Part shown: piece after piece, positions 51,673 through 60,023 of the stretch
Layout of the letters: every line of letters starts with the position of its first letter
Numbering within the stretch: the stretch's first letter is position 1
Assembly (NCBI RefSeq): GCF_001434055.1
Contig: NZ_AZCZ01000012.1
Location: 1 to 64,000, forward strand
Direction of reading: 5' to 3'
From: Levilactobacillus parabrevis ATCC 53295
Lineage (GTDB): Bacteria; Bacillota; Bacilli; Lactobacillales; Lactobacillaceae
Length of the DNA stretch: 64,000 bases
The notes under the pieces: model-generated
The model's database searches: none
What the model was told of the DNA's origin: nothing
Seen by the model: the letters and a program-made list of their open reading frames with translations, nothing else
Translations under genes and position numbers: made by a program

Positions 51673-51987
51673 TTAAATAGATAAATTATTTTCTAAAGTA
51701 TCATTGCCCCAGTCTTCCAATTCACGCAAGATCTGGTGAAACATCTCACCAGTCTGGGTTAACCGGTAGCTGTAATCGTCCTCGGGGAGCGTTTCAATCA
51801 GCCCCCATTTTTGCAAGTGCTTGAGCCGCAGTAGGAGGTTGAAAGTTGAGATACCGCGCACCGTGACGCGCAAATCCATGAAATCCGTGGGAACTGGATC
51901 GAGTTGATACAAAATCAATGCGTACCAGCGCTGATGAAGAATTTCTAGGCCGAGTTCGCTGCCTAGATTGAGTTGGGTTAGAGCCAT
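51673..51987 (-). CDS. HxlR-family winged-helix regulator
   Basis: A 104-residue protein in the HxlR/MarR-like group: LGLEILHQRWYALILYQL at the start (the position of the usual GGKWT...L segment), then RVTVRGISTFNLLLRLKHLQKWGLIE (about 40-65) and YRLTQTGEMF wing. The cysteine found in many redox-sensing HxlR proteins is absent. It is 22 nt after a PucR-like gene in the same orientation, so the two regulators are likely co-transcribed. Targets unknown. Confidence 0.82.
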   Translation of the reverse strand: MALTQLNLGSELGLEILHQRWYALILYQLDPVPTDFMDLRVTVRGISTFNLLLRLKHLQKWGLIETLPEDDYSYRLTQTGEMFHQILRELEDWGNDTLENNLSI

Positions 51988-52008
51988 TTGAAACCGATCC
52001 TTTCATTG

Positions 52009-53085
52009 TCAAAGTTGTAAAAAGTTAAACAGCCGGTAGCTGAGCCGGAGGCCAAAGGTTTTGTCGGGGTCATCAAAGTTGATTTCGATTAGGTCTTGGA
52101 TTTTTTGCAACCGCTTGGTTAGGCTGTTTCGGTGCAGGTGAAGCTGATCGGCTGTCACGCTGATTTTGCAGTCGTTTTCCAGAAATTCGAAGAGCGTTTT
52201 AAACAATTCGCCGTGATGTTGTCGGTCGTATTTTTTTAGGAATAGGAGCTGTGAGCACATGGTATTCTTTAGCAGGGAGGCGTTGTCCACTTGAGAAAGA
52301 ATCACGTAGATATTGTATTTCTGTGTGGCGTTGACCACCGTCAGCGTCCCCAGCCGTTGCGCAATTTGGGCGGCTTGTTCACAAATATTTCGGAATTCGG
52401 CCGTCTTGCTGACATCACCGTAAGCTTCTGAGATAAAGAAGTAGTGGTGAAAGAAAGTCCCTAACTGTTTTAATTGCGGTTGTAGCTGGGACAGGTCATC
52501 CGCGTTCAGTAAAAAAGTTAGGCGTTGGTGATCCTCGGCCAACGGCATCGGTGCGATAAGATCGCGAAGCTGCTGAATAAAGGCCGTTTGGTTAGTAGCT
52601 CCCGCTTCAGGTGTGGCGGTCACACAGACCATCTTGTCCCCAAGTAGTGGTTGCAGGAGAGTCGTATCCGTTTGTGCTGGTTGAGTCAGCAACTGGCTAA
52701 AGAGACTGTTGACCTCGCTCTGGTTGGGATTTAGTGCGTATCGGTCGATGAAACTGTTAATGGCTCGGATGGCAAGTTGGACTTTATCGTGGACGACTGG
52801 GTGACGCTTGGTGTGTGACGTGAAGAGGTACCACGTGTTCAATGCCAGGGGATTAATGATGTTACGAATGAATTCCAGCTGGCCGTGGCGATACAGGGAG
52901 ACGTTAGCGGCAGGAGTCAGCCAATCTGAGGGAATCTGGATGAGTGTGGTGTGACTGTTGCTGATGATGCGACCAGATTGATCGGTCAAGATAAGCGGTT
53001 GGTCGAGATAGGCTGCAACTAGATCCGTTAGCTCGTCGAGGGTTGAACATTGAATTGATTTTAGAAGAAAATCCTCCGTATTCAT
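52009..53085 (-). CDS. PucR/CdaR-type transcriptional regulator
   Basis: A 358-residue protein with a C-terminal helix-turn-helix of the PucR/CdaR type (ISVTADQLHLHRNSLTKRLQKIQDLI, about 310-335) and a long N-terminal sensory region without a clear domain. ATG 53085 with AAAGGA upstream on the minus strand is preferred to a longer frame. PucR-like proteins activate purine and allantoin catabolism in Bacillus; the allantoin operon about 3.3 kb away makes that role attractive, though unproven. GTGCAATATGCAC (53104-53116), a 13-bp palindrome just before the start, may be its operator. Confidence 0.82.
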   Translation of the reverse strand: MNTEDFLLKSIQCSTLDELTDLVAAYLDQPLILTDQSGRIISNSHTTLIQIPSDWLTPAANVSLYRHGQLEFIRNIINPLALNTWYLFTSHTKRHPVVHDKVQLAIRAINSFIDRYALNPNQSEVNSLFSQLLTQPAQTDTTLLQPLLGDKMVCVTATPEAGATNQTAFIQQLRDLIAPMPLAEDHQRLTFLLNADDLSQLQPQLKQLGTFFHHYFFISEAYGDVSKTAEFRNICEQAAQIAQRLGTLTVVNATQKYNIYVILSQVDNASLLKNTMCSQLLFLKKYDRQHHGELFKTLFEFLENDCKISVTADQLHLHRNSLTKRLQKIQDLIEINFDDPDKTFGLRLSYRLFNFLQL

Positions 53086-53103
53086 CTGGCAGGTCCTTTC
53101 GGT

Positions 53104-53116
53104 GTGCAATATGCAC
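53104..53116. promoter_or_regulatory. Palindrome before the PucR-like gene
   Basis: GTGCAATATGCAC is symmetric apart from its centre and lies 19 nt upstream of the start codon. Autoregulation is inferred. Confidence 0.4.
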
Positions 53117-53363
53117 ATTTATTTGATTGATTAATGGGCAATATCTACTATGTAGGTCTATTTATGCTGATGATACAGCTGTTAAACGATGAAAGTATCA
53201 TAGCAGTTAGTGGGCAGATTGTCTATAGAAGATAGCTGTAAACGAATTTTTCTTGTCGATTCGGTCTGTCAACCAAGCGAGAGGTAAACCAATTTCTGAT
53301 GAGTCGTCGTTTTGATGGCAAGAGCAGTATAATTGAAAATAAACTATTCGGGAGGTCACCTAA

Positions 53364-53969
53364 ATGAAAATATTAGTCACGGGTTTTGACCCATTTGGCG
53401 GTGAGACAACCAACCCAGCCATCGAAGCGGTCAAGCAGTTGCCAGATAAGATTGCCGGAGCTGACATTGTTAAACTGGAGGTTCCCACGGAGTTCAACCG
53501 CTGTGCCGAGGTCGTTCGGGCGGCTATTCTCGCGGAACAGCCGAATGTCGTCCTGAGCATTGGCCAGGCAGGCAGACGGGCGGCGCTCACACCAGAGTTG
53601 GTTGCCATTAATCTGAATGATGGTCGGATTCCAGATAACGCTGGTCAACAGCCCGTGGATCAACCAATTCAACCGGCGGGAGCTGCCGCCTATTTCACAC
53701 AACTGCCAATTAAGGCGATGGTTAGGGCCATTCAGACAGCCGGGTTACCGGGTCAGGTCTCGACGACGGCGGGAACTTACGTCTGCAATCATCTAATGTA
53801 TCAAGTCCAATACCTGCGGGCGACCGAGTTCCCTGCGTTACGGGCGGGGTTCATGCACATTCCGTTTTTGCCCAGTCAGGTCACAGATAAGCCGAATATG
53901 CCATCCCTATCGCTGGTGGATGATGTCCGTGGTATCACAGCAGCTATTGCGGCAATTGTTGCGGAATAG
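53364..53969 (+). CDS. pcp: Pyroglutamyl peptidase I (peptidase C15)
   Basis: A 201-residue cytosolic cysteine peptidase that removes N-terminal pyroglutamate. It starts [17 protein letters not shown], has the Glu in [10 protein letters not shown] (about 77), the nucleophile Cys in TYVCNHLMY (about 141) and the catalytic His in GFMHIPFLP (about 164). The length is typical. It stands alone with GGGAGGTCACC as ribosome binding site. Confidence 0.93.
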   Translation: MKILVTGFDPFGGETTNPAIEAVKQLPDKIAGADIVKLEVPTEFNRCAEVVRAAILAEQPNVVLSIGQAGRRAALTPELVAINLNDGRIPDNAGQQPVDQPIQPAGAAAYFTQLPIKAMVRAIQTAGLPGQVSTTAGTYVCNHLMYQVQYLRATEFPALRAGFMHIPFLPSQVTDKPNMPSLSLVDDVRGITAAIAAIVAE

Positions 53970-54097
53970 GTATGAACATTGACAAAGCACGTGTTAACTA
54001 GCGGATGCGTTAAGTAATTTGCGTATTGGGAGCGTTCCCGAAATATTTATATTATAATAATGTTAGTTCGACAGAGAATTGGATTGGAGGAATTAAC

Positions 54098-54748
54098 ATG
54101 CAGAAATATACTGCAGAGTTTTTGGGCACCTTTATGTTGGTGTTCTTAGGGACCGGTGCCGTGACCGTGGCAGCCGGAAGCACGTTAACGATTGGGCTGG
54201 CGTTTGGTCTAGCCATTACGGTGTCAGCCTACGCCTTTGGCGGCATTTCCGGCGGGCATTTTAATCCAGCCGTTACCACGGCAATGCTGATCAACCGGCG
54301 AATCTCTGGGCGCGATGCCATCTGGTATATCGTTGCGCAAGTCTTAGGTGCCACCGCAGCATCAGCTATTATGAAATTATTTGTCGGCGGTCTGGGCTTG
54401 GCAACGAATCAATTGGGTCAGACGGACTTTCCCAAGATTTCAACGGGGTTGGCTTTCCTAGTTGAAGCACTCGTGACCTTCCTGTTCCTGCTGGTCATCT
54501 TAAATGTGACGAGCGACCGTCACGGTAACGGCGACTTTGCGGGGCTTACGATTGGGGTGACGTTAGCCTTCTTGATCATTGTGGCGTTGAACCTGACTGG
54601 TGGGTCGTTGAACCCAGCACGGTCGTTTGGGCCCGCAGTGTTCGCTGGTGGTAGTGCGTTGTCTCACCTATGGTTGTACATTGTTGCCCCAGAGGTTGGG
54701 GCCATCCTGGCAGCGTTTGTCGGCCGGATGATGGGCAGTGAAGACTAG
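54098..54748 (+). CDS. Aquaporin / MIP-family channel
   Basis: A 216-residue channel with six membrane segments and the two half-helix motifs HFNPAVT (about 64) and SLNPARSFGPA (about 171). The second motif, with Arg-Ser-Phe-Gly-Pro, is the aquaporin (AqpZ-like) rather than the glycerol-facilitator type (NPARD). ATG 54098 with GGAGG is chosen; the longer frame lacks a site. It may carry water or small neutral solutes such as urea or lactic acid. Confidence 0.92.
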   Translation: MQKYTAEFLGTFMLVFLGTGAVTVAAGSTLTIGLAFGLAITVSAYAFGGISGGHFNPAVTTAMLINRRISGRDAIWYIVAQVLGATAASAIMKLFVGGLGLATNQLGQTDFPKISTGLAFLVEALVTFLFLLVILNVTSDRHGNGDFAGLTIGVTLAFLIIVALNLTGGSLNPARSFGPAVFAGGSALSHLWLYIVAPEVGAILAAFVGRMMGSED

Positions 54749-54763
54749 GTTAAACGCAAATGA

Positions 54764-54800
54764 AAAATGGCCGACTCCATAGAGGAATCGACCATTTTGT
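54764..54800. terminator. Bidirectional terminator after the aquaporin gene
   Basis: AAAATGGCCGACTCC (54764-54778) pairs with 54784-54798 with wobbles; A and T tracts flank it. Confidence 0.78.
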
Positions 54801-55145
54801 TTATCTATGCTGAATCTCGTCTAGCTTAAACTGAACTATTTTCGTAATTAAGTCTTCGGGTAATGGCTTGTTGTAATCGAATTGAATAGCACCCTTGGAG
54901 TATTTGTAGCGGCCTTCCAAGTCATCTTCAAACTGAATGATCGGGGTGCTCGTGGGATAGAATCCCAAGTGATTCTTCATCGCCGCAAAGTAAACGATGT
55001 CCTTGTCTTGGTGAAAGGCGGGCATCCCGTAACTCATCTTTTCAGTGGCTTCGGGTAGTAACTTCTTGAGAATCTGGTACATGGCGGTTAACTGGGGCTG
55101 TTGCTTAACATCTGCCTCTTCGATATAATCGGTAATGACGGTCAT
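54801..55145 (-). CDS. DUF1801 / YdhG-like protein
   Basis: A 114-residue protein with the motif KMSYGMPAFHQ (about 37-47) and HLGFYP (about 60), features of the DUF1801/iron-chaperone-like family including B. subtilis YdhG. The biochemical role is unclear. ATG 55145 with TAGGAGG is preferred to the longer frame. It stands alone. Confidence 0.82.
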   Translation of the reverse strand: MTVITDYIEEADVKQQPQLTAMYQILKKLLPEATEKMSYGMPAFHQDKDIVYFAAMKNHLGFYPTSTPIIQFEDDLEGRYKYSKGAIQFDYNKPLPEDLITKIVQFKLDEIQHR

Positions 55146-55240
55146 GAAAGCGCCTCCTATTTGGTGATAAACACCTTGTCTTGATAGTACCATAGATGGG
55201 GTAGTTTCCGTTTGGTAAAACGATTTACTCGTGAATCTTT

Positions 55241-55274
55241 AACAGCACGTATGACCTAGAGCAAACGTGCTGTT
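55241..55274 (-). terminator. Weak hairpin after the esterase gene
   Basis: AACAGCACGT (55241-55250) pairs with ACGTGCTGTT (55265-55274). The following T-content is low, so termination strength is uncertain. Confidence 0.5.
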
Positions 55275-55284
55275 AGAAATCATT

Positions 55285-56130
55285 TCAGGCTGATGCGCGG
55301 ACACCAACCGGGATGGCTGTAATAAAGGCAACGATTTGGTCGTAAATGGCCAAACTCTCGGGAGTCGCTTCGCGGTCAAAGTCGTGCTCATGATGGTCGA
55401 TGGGTAACAGGGTTGCCTCCGGCAGGTACTTCACCGCGTATTCTGAGGTGGCAAAGGGGACGTCGGGGTCGTTGGTGCTGTGGATCATAAGCGTCCGCGG
55501 CAGGCGACCTAGCTCGTCTGGCGCCAGTGAGTAGGCTGCCACGTCACGCATGCTTGGTAGAAATTGGCTGAGCCAGGTGCCAAATTGTCGGCCGGAAACG
55601 TATAGCGGATAACGATCCTTCATTTCGCCAGCGACTAAGGGCTGCCGCTGAATCAGTGCTTGTGCATTCATTGGCAGGACTTTTGGAAAGCTGTCGTAAA
55701 ATTCAGCGGGCATCCGGAATTCGGGGTAATCCAAGCCGGAGTAACCATACAGGTCAACGAAACCGTCTGCCGCGAAGCCGTCCCGTAACAGGAGGTAGGC
55801 GAGGTAGGAGCCGGCTGAACGTCCCATCAGGATGACACGGGTGGCGTGAGGTGTTTTGTCCAACATGACCCGAATGGATTCGCGTAGGACGGGTAAAATC
55901 GTGTCAATTTTAACCTCTGGTGCGAGGAGGTAGTCAAATGTAAATAGCTGAATACCCGCGGCCGTAAATTTTTTGAGGTAGGCCGTGGGAAGATCGTCCC
56001 GTTGGCCAAACTCTAGTCCGCCACCGTGAAGATAGAGAATGGTGGCCGTTGGCGTCGTGTCGGGGGCGTAACTGGTTGCCATCAGCGAAATGTCTTGGTA
56101 GGTATTTAATTGTACTTGGGTTGTCTTCAA
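55285..56130 (-). CDS. Alpha/beta hydrolase, HSL-type esterase
   Basis: A 281-residue cytosolic hydrolase. The oxyanion motif is LYLHGGG (about 32-38), the nucleophile Ser in MGRSAGSY (about 104), Asp in STNDPDVP (about 222) and His in DHHEHDFD (about 253). The HGGG motif places it in the hormone-sensitive-lipase group. GTG 56139 is only 1 nt from AGGAG, so TTG 56130 is the more workable start. It is divergent from the allantoin operon and has its own cre-like site at 56155-56168. Confidence 0.85.
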   Translation of the reverse strand: MKTTQVQLNTYQDISLMATSYAPDTTPTATILYLHGGGLEFGQRDDLPTAYLKKFTAAGIQLFTFDYLLAPEVKIDTILPVLRESIRVMLDKTPHATRVILMGRSAGSYLAYLLLRDGFAADGFVDLYGYSGLDYPEFRMPAEFYDSFPKVLPMNAQALIQRQPLVAGEMKDRYPLYVSGRQFGTWLSQFLPSMRDVAAYSLAPDELGRLPRTLMIHSTNDPDVPFATSEYAVKYLPEATLLPIDHHEHDFDREATPESLAIYDQIVAFITAIPVGVRASA

Positions 56131-56154
56131 AACCGCCACACTCCTTCTAATATT

Positions 56155-56168
56155 GTAATCGGTTTCAT
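56155..56168 (-). promoter_or_regulatory. cre-like site before the esterase gene
   Basis: On the minus strand TGAAACCGATTACA matches TGWNANCGNTNWCA fully. It overlaps a TACAAT-like -10 of the esterase gene. Confidence 0.65.
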
Positions 56169-56244
56169 TTTACCAAATTTTCAGCCGTTAAGGTGACAAA
56201 TGAAAATGTTTTTCTAGTCATTTTGGACAATGCTCCCAAGAAAG

Positions 56245-56258
56245 AAACCGCTTACAAT
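56245..56258 (+). promoter_or_regulatory. cre-like site before the allantoin operon
   Basis: AGAAACCGCTTACA matches the cre consensus at 13 of 14 positions and overlaps TACAAT, a likely -10 box. The same GAAACCG[A/C]TTACA core is found at the argF promoter. Confidence 0.6.
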
Positions 56259-56271
56259 GGGCAGTGATAAA

Positions 56272-56420
56272 TAGTTAGCTCCTAACTGGCAGGCCACCAA
56301 GCCTGCGACTGATCGGAATCCTTGCCCGTTCGCGCGAACATCATCTTCTGAGGACTTTAGGGCGCGGCCGTTTATCGAGACTATTCTGCAACGAAGGTGG
56401 TTAAAGATTACATTCTAAGG
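56272..56420 (+). promoter_or_regulatory. Hairpin-rich leader of the allantoin permease operon
   Basis: The leader holds AGTTA/TAACT (56272-56276/56283-56287), GCAGGC/GCCTGC (56289-56294/56301-56306) and the perfect palindrome GTTCGCGCGAAC (56328-56339). CGCGC in that palindrome could alternatively pair with GCGCG near 56361. A regulated leader or a repressor site is possible; no known riboswitch is recognised. Confidence 0.4.
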
Positions 56421-56430
56421 GGTTTTGAAG

Positions 56431-57936
56431 GTGAAAACGAACGAGTATGAAGTAACTGAGCAGCAAATTGCAACGTTCAAAGAGCGCGGCTACAACGATG
56501 ATTTACTTCCTAAGACCGGCGATAAGCGGAACATGGGAATTGGTAACTTCTTTACCTTGTGGATGGGGTCCATCCATAACATTCCTAATTACGCGGCCGT
56601 CGGTGGCTTCCTGTTCTTAGGCTTATCACCGCTTAACGTCATGATCGCCATATTCCTGAGTGCATTCTTCGTCTCCGCATTCATGGCCATCAACGGTATC
56701 GTCGGATCCAAGTATGGAATTCCCTTTGCAATGCACCTTCGTTCGGCCTACGGCAACCTCGGTGCTAAGCTACCAGGATTCTTGCGTGGCTGTGTCGCGG
56801 CAATTGCCTGGTTTGGGTTACAGACGTATACGGGTTCTCTAGCTTTACTGATTATGATCGGTAAGATTTGGCCAGGCTTCCTCGAAATTGGGGGCTCGAC
56901 CAAAATTCTAGGAATCAGTATCCCGGGCTTAATCTCATTCACGATCTTCTGGGTCTTAAACGTCCTGGTTGGATTTGGTGGCGGGAGTATTTTAAATAAA
57001 TTTACCGCAATTTTAAGCCCACTGATTTATGTCGTATTTGGCGGGATGGCAATCTGGGCAATCTGGGGTGCTGGCGGGTTAGGACCGATTCTGTCCTACC
57101 ACATTACCGCAACCTCCCATGCCAACCCACTTCTGGTTTACTTTATTATCTTCAACTCTGTAATTGCCGTTTGGGCAGCACCCGGGACCAGTATCGCGGA
57201 CTTTACGCAAAATGCCAAGTCCACGAAGGCCCAGGCGATTGGCCAGACGTTAGGCTTATCAGTTGGTTACCTGATCTTTGCCTTCACCAGTGTGGTGATC
57301 CTGATCGGGGGCTCGATTCATTACAACATCCAGGAATGGAACGTTTTGAACATTATCGAACGGTGGGATAGCCTGCCCGCAATCTTGATTTCAATGGCCG
57401 TCTTCCTACTGACCACGATTTCAACGAATGCGACCGGGAACATTATTCCAGCCGGTTACCAATTGACAGCTTTATTCCCTAAGAAGTTGAACTACAAGAG
57501 TGGTGTAATCATTGCTAGTATCATTAGTTTCCTGATTATGCCGTGGAAGTTGATGGAAAACTCAGACAGTATCTTCATTTTCTTAAATGGAATCGGTGCT
57601 GTCCTGGGACCAGTTGCTGGGGTCATGATTGCTAACTACTTCTTCATTCACTACCGGCATGAAAATCTGGATACCCTGTATATGGATCTGAATACCGGGA
57701 ATAAAGAGATTCGTTATCATGGCATCAATAAAGAGGCCTACATCGCGACAATCTTAGCTCTCGTATTGTCACTTAGTGGTCAATTTATTCCAGCCGTCAA
57801 AGTGATTTCTGATTTATCATGGTTTGTTGGATTTATCTCTGCGTTCCTGATTTACCTAGGGTTAAAGAAAATGGTGTCGAAAAAAGAACCGGCAACAGTT
57901 AACCAAAGTTTAAACCAAGATATAAAGGAGGAATAA
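56431..57936 (+). CDS. pucI: NCS1-family permease, probable allantoin transporter
   Basis: A 501-residue transporter with about 12 membrane segments. The opening NMGIGNFFTLWMGSIHNIPNY (about 36-56) and GIPFAMHLRSAYGNLGAKLP (about 100-119) are NCS1 (Mhp1/PucI-like) features. It directly precedes allantoinase with only 2 nt between, so allantoin is the likely substrate, carried with Na+ or H+. GTG 56431 is 8 nt after AGGGG and preferred to TTG 56425. Confidence 0.88.
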   Translation: MKTNEYEVTEQQIATFKERGYNDDLLPKTGDKRNMGIGNFFTLWMGSIHNIPNYAAVGGFLFLGLSPLNVMIAIFLSAFFVSAFMAINGIVGSKYGIPFAMHLRSAYGNLGAKLPGFLRGCVAAIAWFGLQTYTGSLALLIMIGKIWPGFLEIGGSTKILGISIPGLISFTIFWVLNVLVGFGGGSILNKFTAILSPLIYVVFGGMAIWAIWGAGGLGPILSYHITATSHANPLLVYFIIFNSVIAVWAAPGTSIADFTQNAKSTKAQAIGQTLGLSVGYLIFAFTSVVILIGGSIHYNIQEWNVLNIIERWDSLPAILISMAVFLLTTISTNATGNIIPAGYQLTALFPKKLNYKSGVIIASIISFLIMPWKLMENSDSIFIFLNGIGAVLGPVAGVMIANYFFIHYRHENLDTLYMDLNTGNKEIRYHGINKEAYIATILALVLSLSGQFIPAVKVISDLSWFVGFISAFLIYLGLKKMVSKKEPATVNQSLNQDIKEE

Positions 57937-57938
57937 AC

Positions 57939-59327
57939 ATGAGTCATGAATTAGTTATTAAAAATGGATTGGTCATCCTTGAGGGTGGCGCGGTTCACAC
58001 TGATGTGGTAGTCGATAATGGCAAGATTACCGCCATTGGAGAAAATCTGGACGGTAGTAAGATTGTTGACGCCAAAGGCTTAGTTGTTAGTCCTGGGATG
58101 GTTGATGCCCATGTACATATTACCCCAATGGGTGGTGGCTACCGGGATCAATGGGAAGGCTATGTTACTGGAACGGCTTCTTGTGCTAAAGGTGGGGTTA
58201 CATCCTTTATGGAAATGCCTTTGAACCAAGTGCCCGCTACGGTTGATGGCAAGACCCTTGAAGAAAAGTACTCACACAAAGATGAATTAAAAGTGGATGT
58301 TGGCTCATTTGGTGGGTTAGTACCCTCAAACTTAAAGGGCGGCATTCAAGAATTAGATGAAGGCGGCGTCGCAGGTTACAAGTGTTTCTTAGCAACCTGT
58401 GGAGACCGGTCAATCGACGGTGACTTTGAAAACGTTGATGACTACTCCCTCTACGAAGGTATGAAGCAGATTGCCAAGACGGGGAAAGTCTTAGCTATTC
58501 ATGCCGAAGACGCAGCGATTACCGACCGCTTGGGTGAAATTGCTAAGGCGGAAGGTAAGACCACGTTGGCAGACTACGTCGACACCCGTCCAGCCTTTAC
58601 TGAAGTTATGGCCATCAAGAAGGCCATCTTTATGGCTAAGCAAACGGGCTGCCGGATTCACATCTGCCACGTTGCCTGCCAAGAAGGGGTTGACGCAGTT
58701 ATCCAAGGTCGCGCTGAAGGTGTCGACGTTACCTGTGAAACCTGTGTTCACTACCTGTACTTTGCCAAGGATGAGTTGGATGCAATTGGTGCCATCGTTA
58801 AGTGTTCACCACCAATCCGGGAACAAGCCCAACAAGATGCTTTGTGGAAGCGGGTTGAATCAGGTGCGATTAGCTTCGTAACGTCCGACCACTCACCATG
58901 TACCCCTGATTTGAAGGATACTGACAATGCATTCGATGCATGGGGCGGTATCCCAGGTGTTCAAAACGATGTTGACGTTATGTACGATGAAGCCGTTCAA
59001 AAGCGCGGTATGTCATTGACGCAATTCGCCAAGATTACTGCTTCGAACCCTGCCGATCGTTACAACTTGGATGACAAGGGTCGGATCAGTGTTGGTAAGG
59101 ATGCCGACTTCGTTCTGATCAAGCCAAACGCCCCATACACTTTGAAGGCGGAAGACTTGGAATACCGGAACCAAATCAGCCCATACATTGGCCGTGAAAT
59201 CGGTGCGCAAGTTATGCAAACCATCTTACGTGGCCAAACGATCTACAGCAAGGAAGCCGGCGTAACGTCAAGCTTCCCAGGCAAGTTCATCGAAAAGGCG
59301 TCAAAACAAGTTGCTGAAACAGTTTAG
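57939..59327 (+). CDS. allB: Allantoinase
   Basis: A 462-residue amidohydrolase that opens allantoin to allantoate. Zinc ligands are seen in DAHVHI (about 57-62), the carbamylated Lys in GYKCFLA (about 147), His in HAEDA (about 187), HICHVAC (about 243) and Asp in TSDHSP (about 316). The length matches AllB of Bacillus and E. coli. It is 2 nt after the permease, in one operon, with AAGGAGG. High-expression codons are used. Confidence 0.94.
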   Translation: MSHELVIKNGLVILEGGAVHTDVVVDNGKITAIGENLDGSKIVDAKGLVVSPGMVDAHVHITPMGGGYRDQWEGYVTGTASCAKGGVTSFMEMPLNQVPATVDGKTLEEKYSHKDELKVDVGSFGGLVPSNLKGGIQELDEGGVAGYKCFLATCGDRSIDGDFENVDDYSLYEGMKQIAKTGKVLAIHAEDAAITDRLGEIAKAEGKTTLADYVDTRPAFTEVMAIKKAIFMAKQTGCRIHICHVACQEGVDAVIQGRAEGVDVTCETCVHYLYFAKDELDAIGAIVKCSPPIREQAQQDALWKRVESGAISFVTSDHSPCTPDLKDTDNAFDAWGGIPGVQNDVDVMYDEAVQKRGMSLTQFAKITASNPADRYNLDDKGRISVGKDADFVLIKPNAPYTLKAEDLEYRNQISPYIGREIGAQVMQTILRGQTIYSKEAGVTSSFPGKFIEKASKQVAETV

Positions 59328-59351
59328 TTTAACGTCCAAATAACAATGAAG

Positions 59352-59394
59352 AACAATCCATCTTCGGTAGAGATATTGGAGGGGATTGTTTTTT
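59352..59394 (+). terminator. Terminator after allB
   Basis: AACAATCC (59352-59359) pairs with GGATTGTT (59383-59390), followed by TTTTT. It splits the allantoin genes into two transcription units. Confidence 0.75.
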
Positions 59395-59544
59395 GTGTAA
59401 AGAGTGCGGAACAAGGCGGTTAGACTCTGAGCATTAACGTCATTAGGTGGAAAATCCCCGGGTCTGGATTTTTTGCCTAATGGGGTTAAGCGCAGCTGGC
59501 TGCTTGTTGGAACACGTTTCGGCAATGTAAAAGGGAAGTGAGGA

Positions 59545-59583
59545 CCAAACCAAACCAAACCAAACCAAACCAAACCAAACCAA
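59545..59583. repeat. (CCAAA)7 pentanucleotide microsatellite
   Basis: Seven uninterrupted CCAAA units plus CCAA run from 59545 to 59583, in the region before allC. No coding frame with a ribosome binding site crosses it. Repeat number could vary by slippage. Confidence 0.9.
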
Positions 59584-59700
59584 TGTCTAATCCGCACAAT
59601 CTCCCACTAACAAAATGTGAAAATCTATGACAGTCCCAAAGAAAACGCCAATTGATTTAGCCAATACATGAAAATTAGAAAACGCGTGGTTGTCGAGGGT

Positions 59701-59988
59701 TCAAGCCGCAATCCTAATAGGAAGCGACGTCGCGTAGTTTAAACCTAAGAGGGTCGTTGAATCCCAGCGTATCAGGGCTTTAAGCGTACGTGTAGTAGCG
59801 ACAGCTTCGAGCAACATCCCCCACCGTAAAGCAGTCACGACAAATTCGCAGATCAATTCTGCCACCAAGTTAGTAAAATCTCGGCCCCAACAATTGGTGC
59901 TTTTGGCTAAATCTAGTAGGAATGCAACAATTTCACGATTGAATTTGGCCAAAGTGACTAATGATGATAGTAATGAAAGCGCATACAA
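59701..59988 (-). other. Open frame of 95 codons without start signals, possible relic
   Basis: The minus strand has an uninterrupted frame with protein-like composition (for example LLDLAKSTNCWGRDFTNLV). No ribosome binding site precedes the ATG and it overlaps the allC promoter zone. It may be a relic of a mobile element or another gene; I do not recognise it. Confidence 0.3.
59974..59987 (+). promoter_or_regulatory. cre-like site before allC
   Basis: TGAAAGCGCATACA matches the cre consensus at 13 of 14 positions and overlaps a TACAAT box (59984-59989). Confidence 0.58.
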
Positions 59989-60023
59989 TAAGCTTGTAAC
60001 ATAATATGAAGGAGGTTCAAATT

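Larger units (their letters stand above)
59328..60023. other. 696-nt gene-free region between allB and allC
   Basis: It holds a terminator (59352-59394), a (CCAAA)7 microsatellite (59545-59583), an unexplained stretch (59640-59990) that carries a 95-codon minus-strand open frame without a ribosome binding site, and a cre-like site (59974-59987) before allC. An interruption of this size inside a catabolic operon is unusual. Confidence 0.6.

Noticed and set aside
59301-59597. Minus-strand frame encoding WFGLV repeats across the CCAAA tract
   Set aside because: The repeat peptide only reflects the microsatellite; no ribosome binding site is present and it overlaps the allB end.
59690-59730. tRNA-like GGTTCAA stretch
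   Set aside because: No acceptor stem, anticodon arm or D-arm can be drawn around it.
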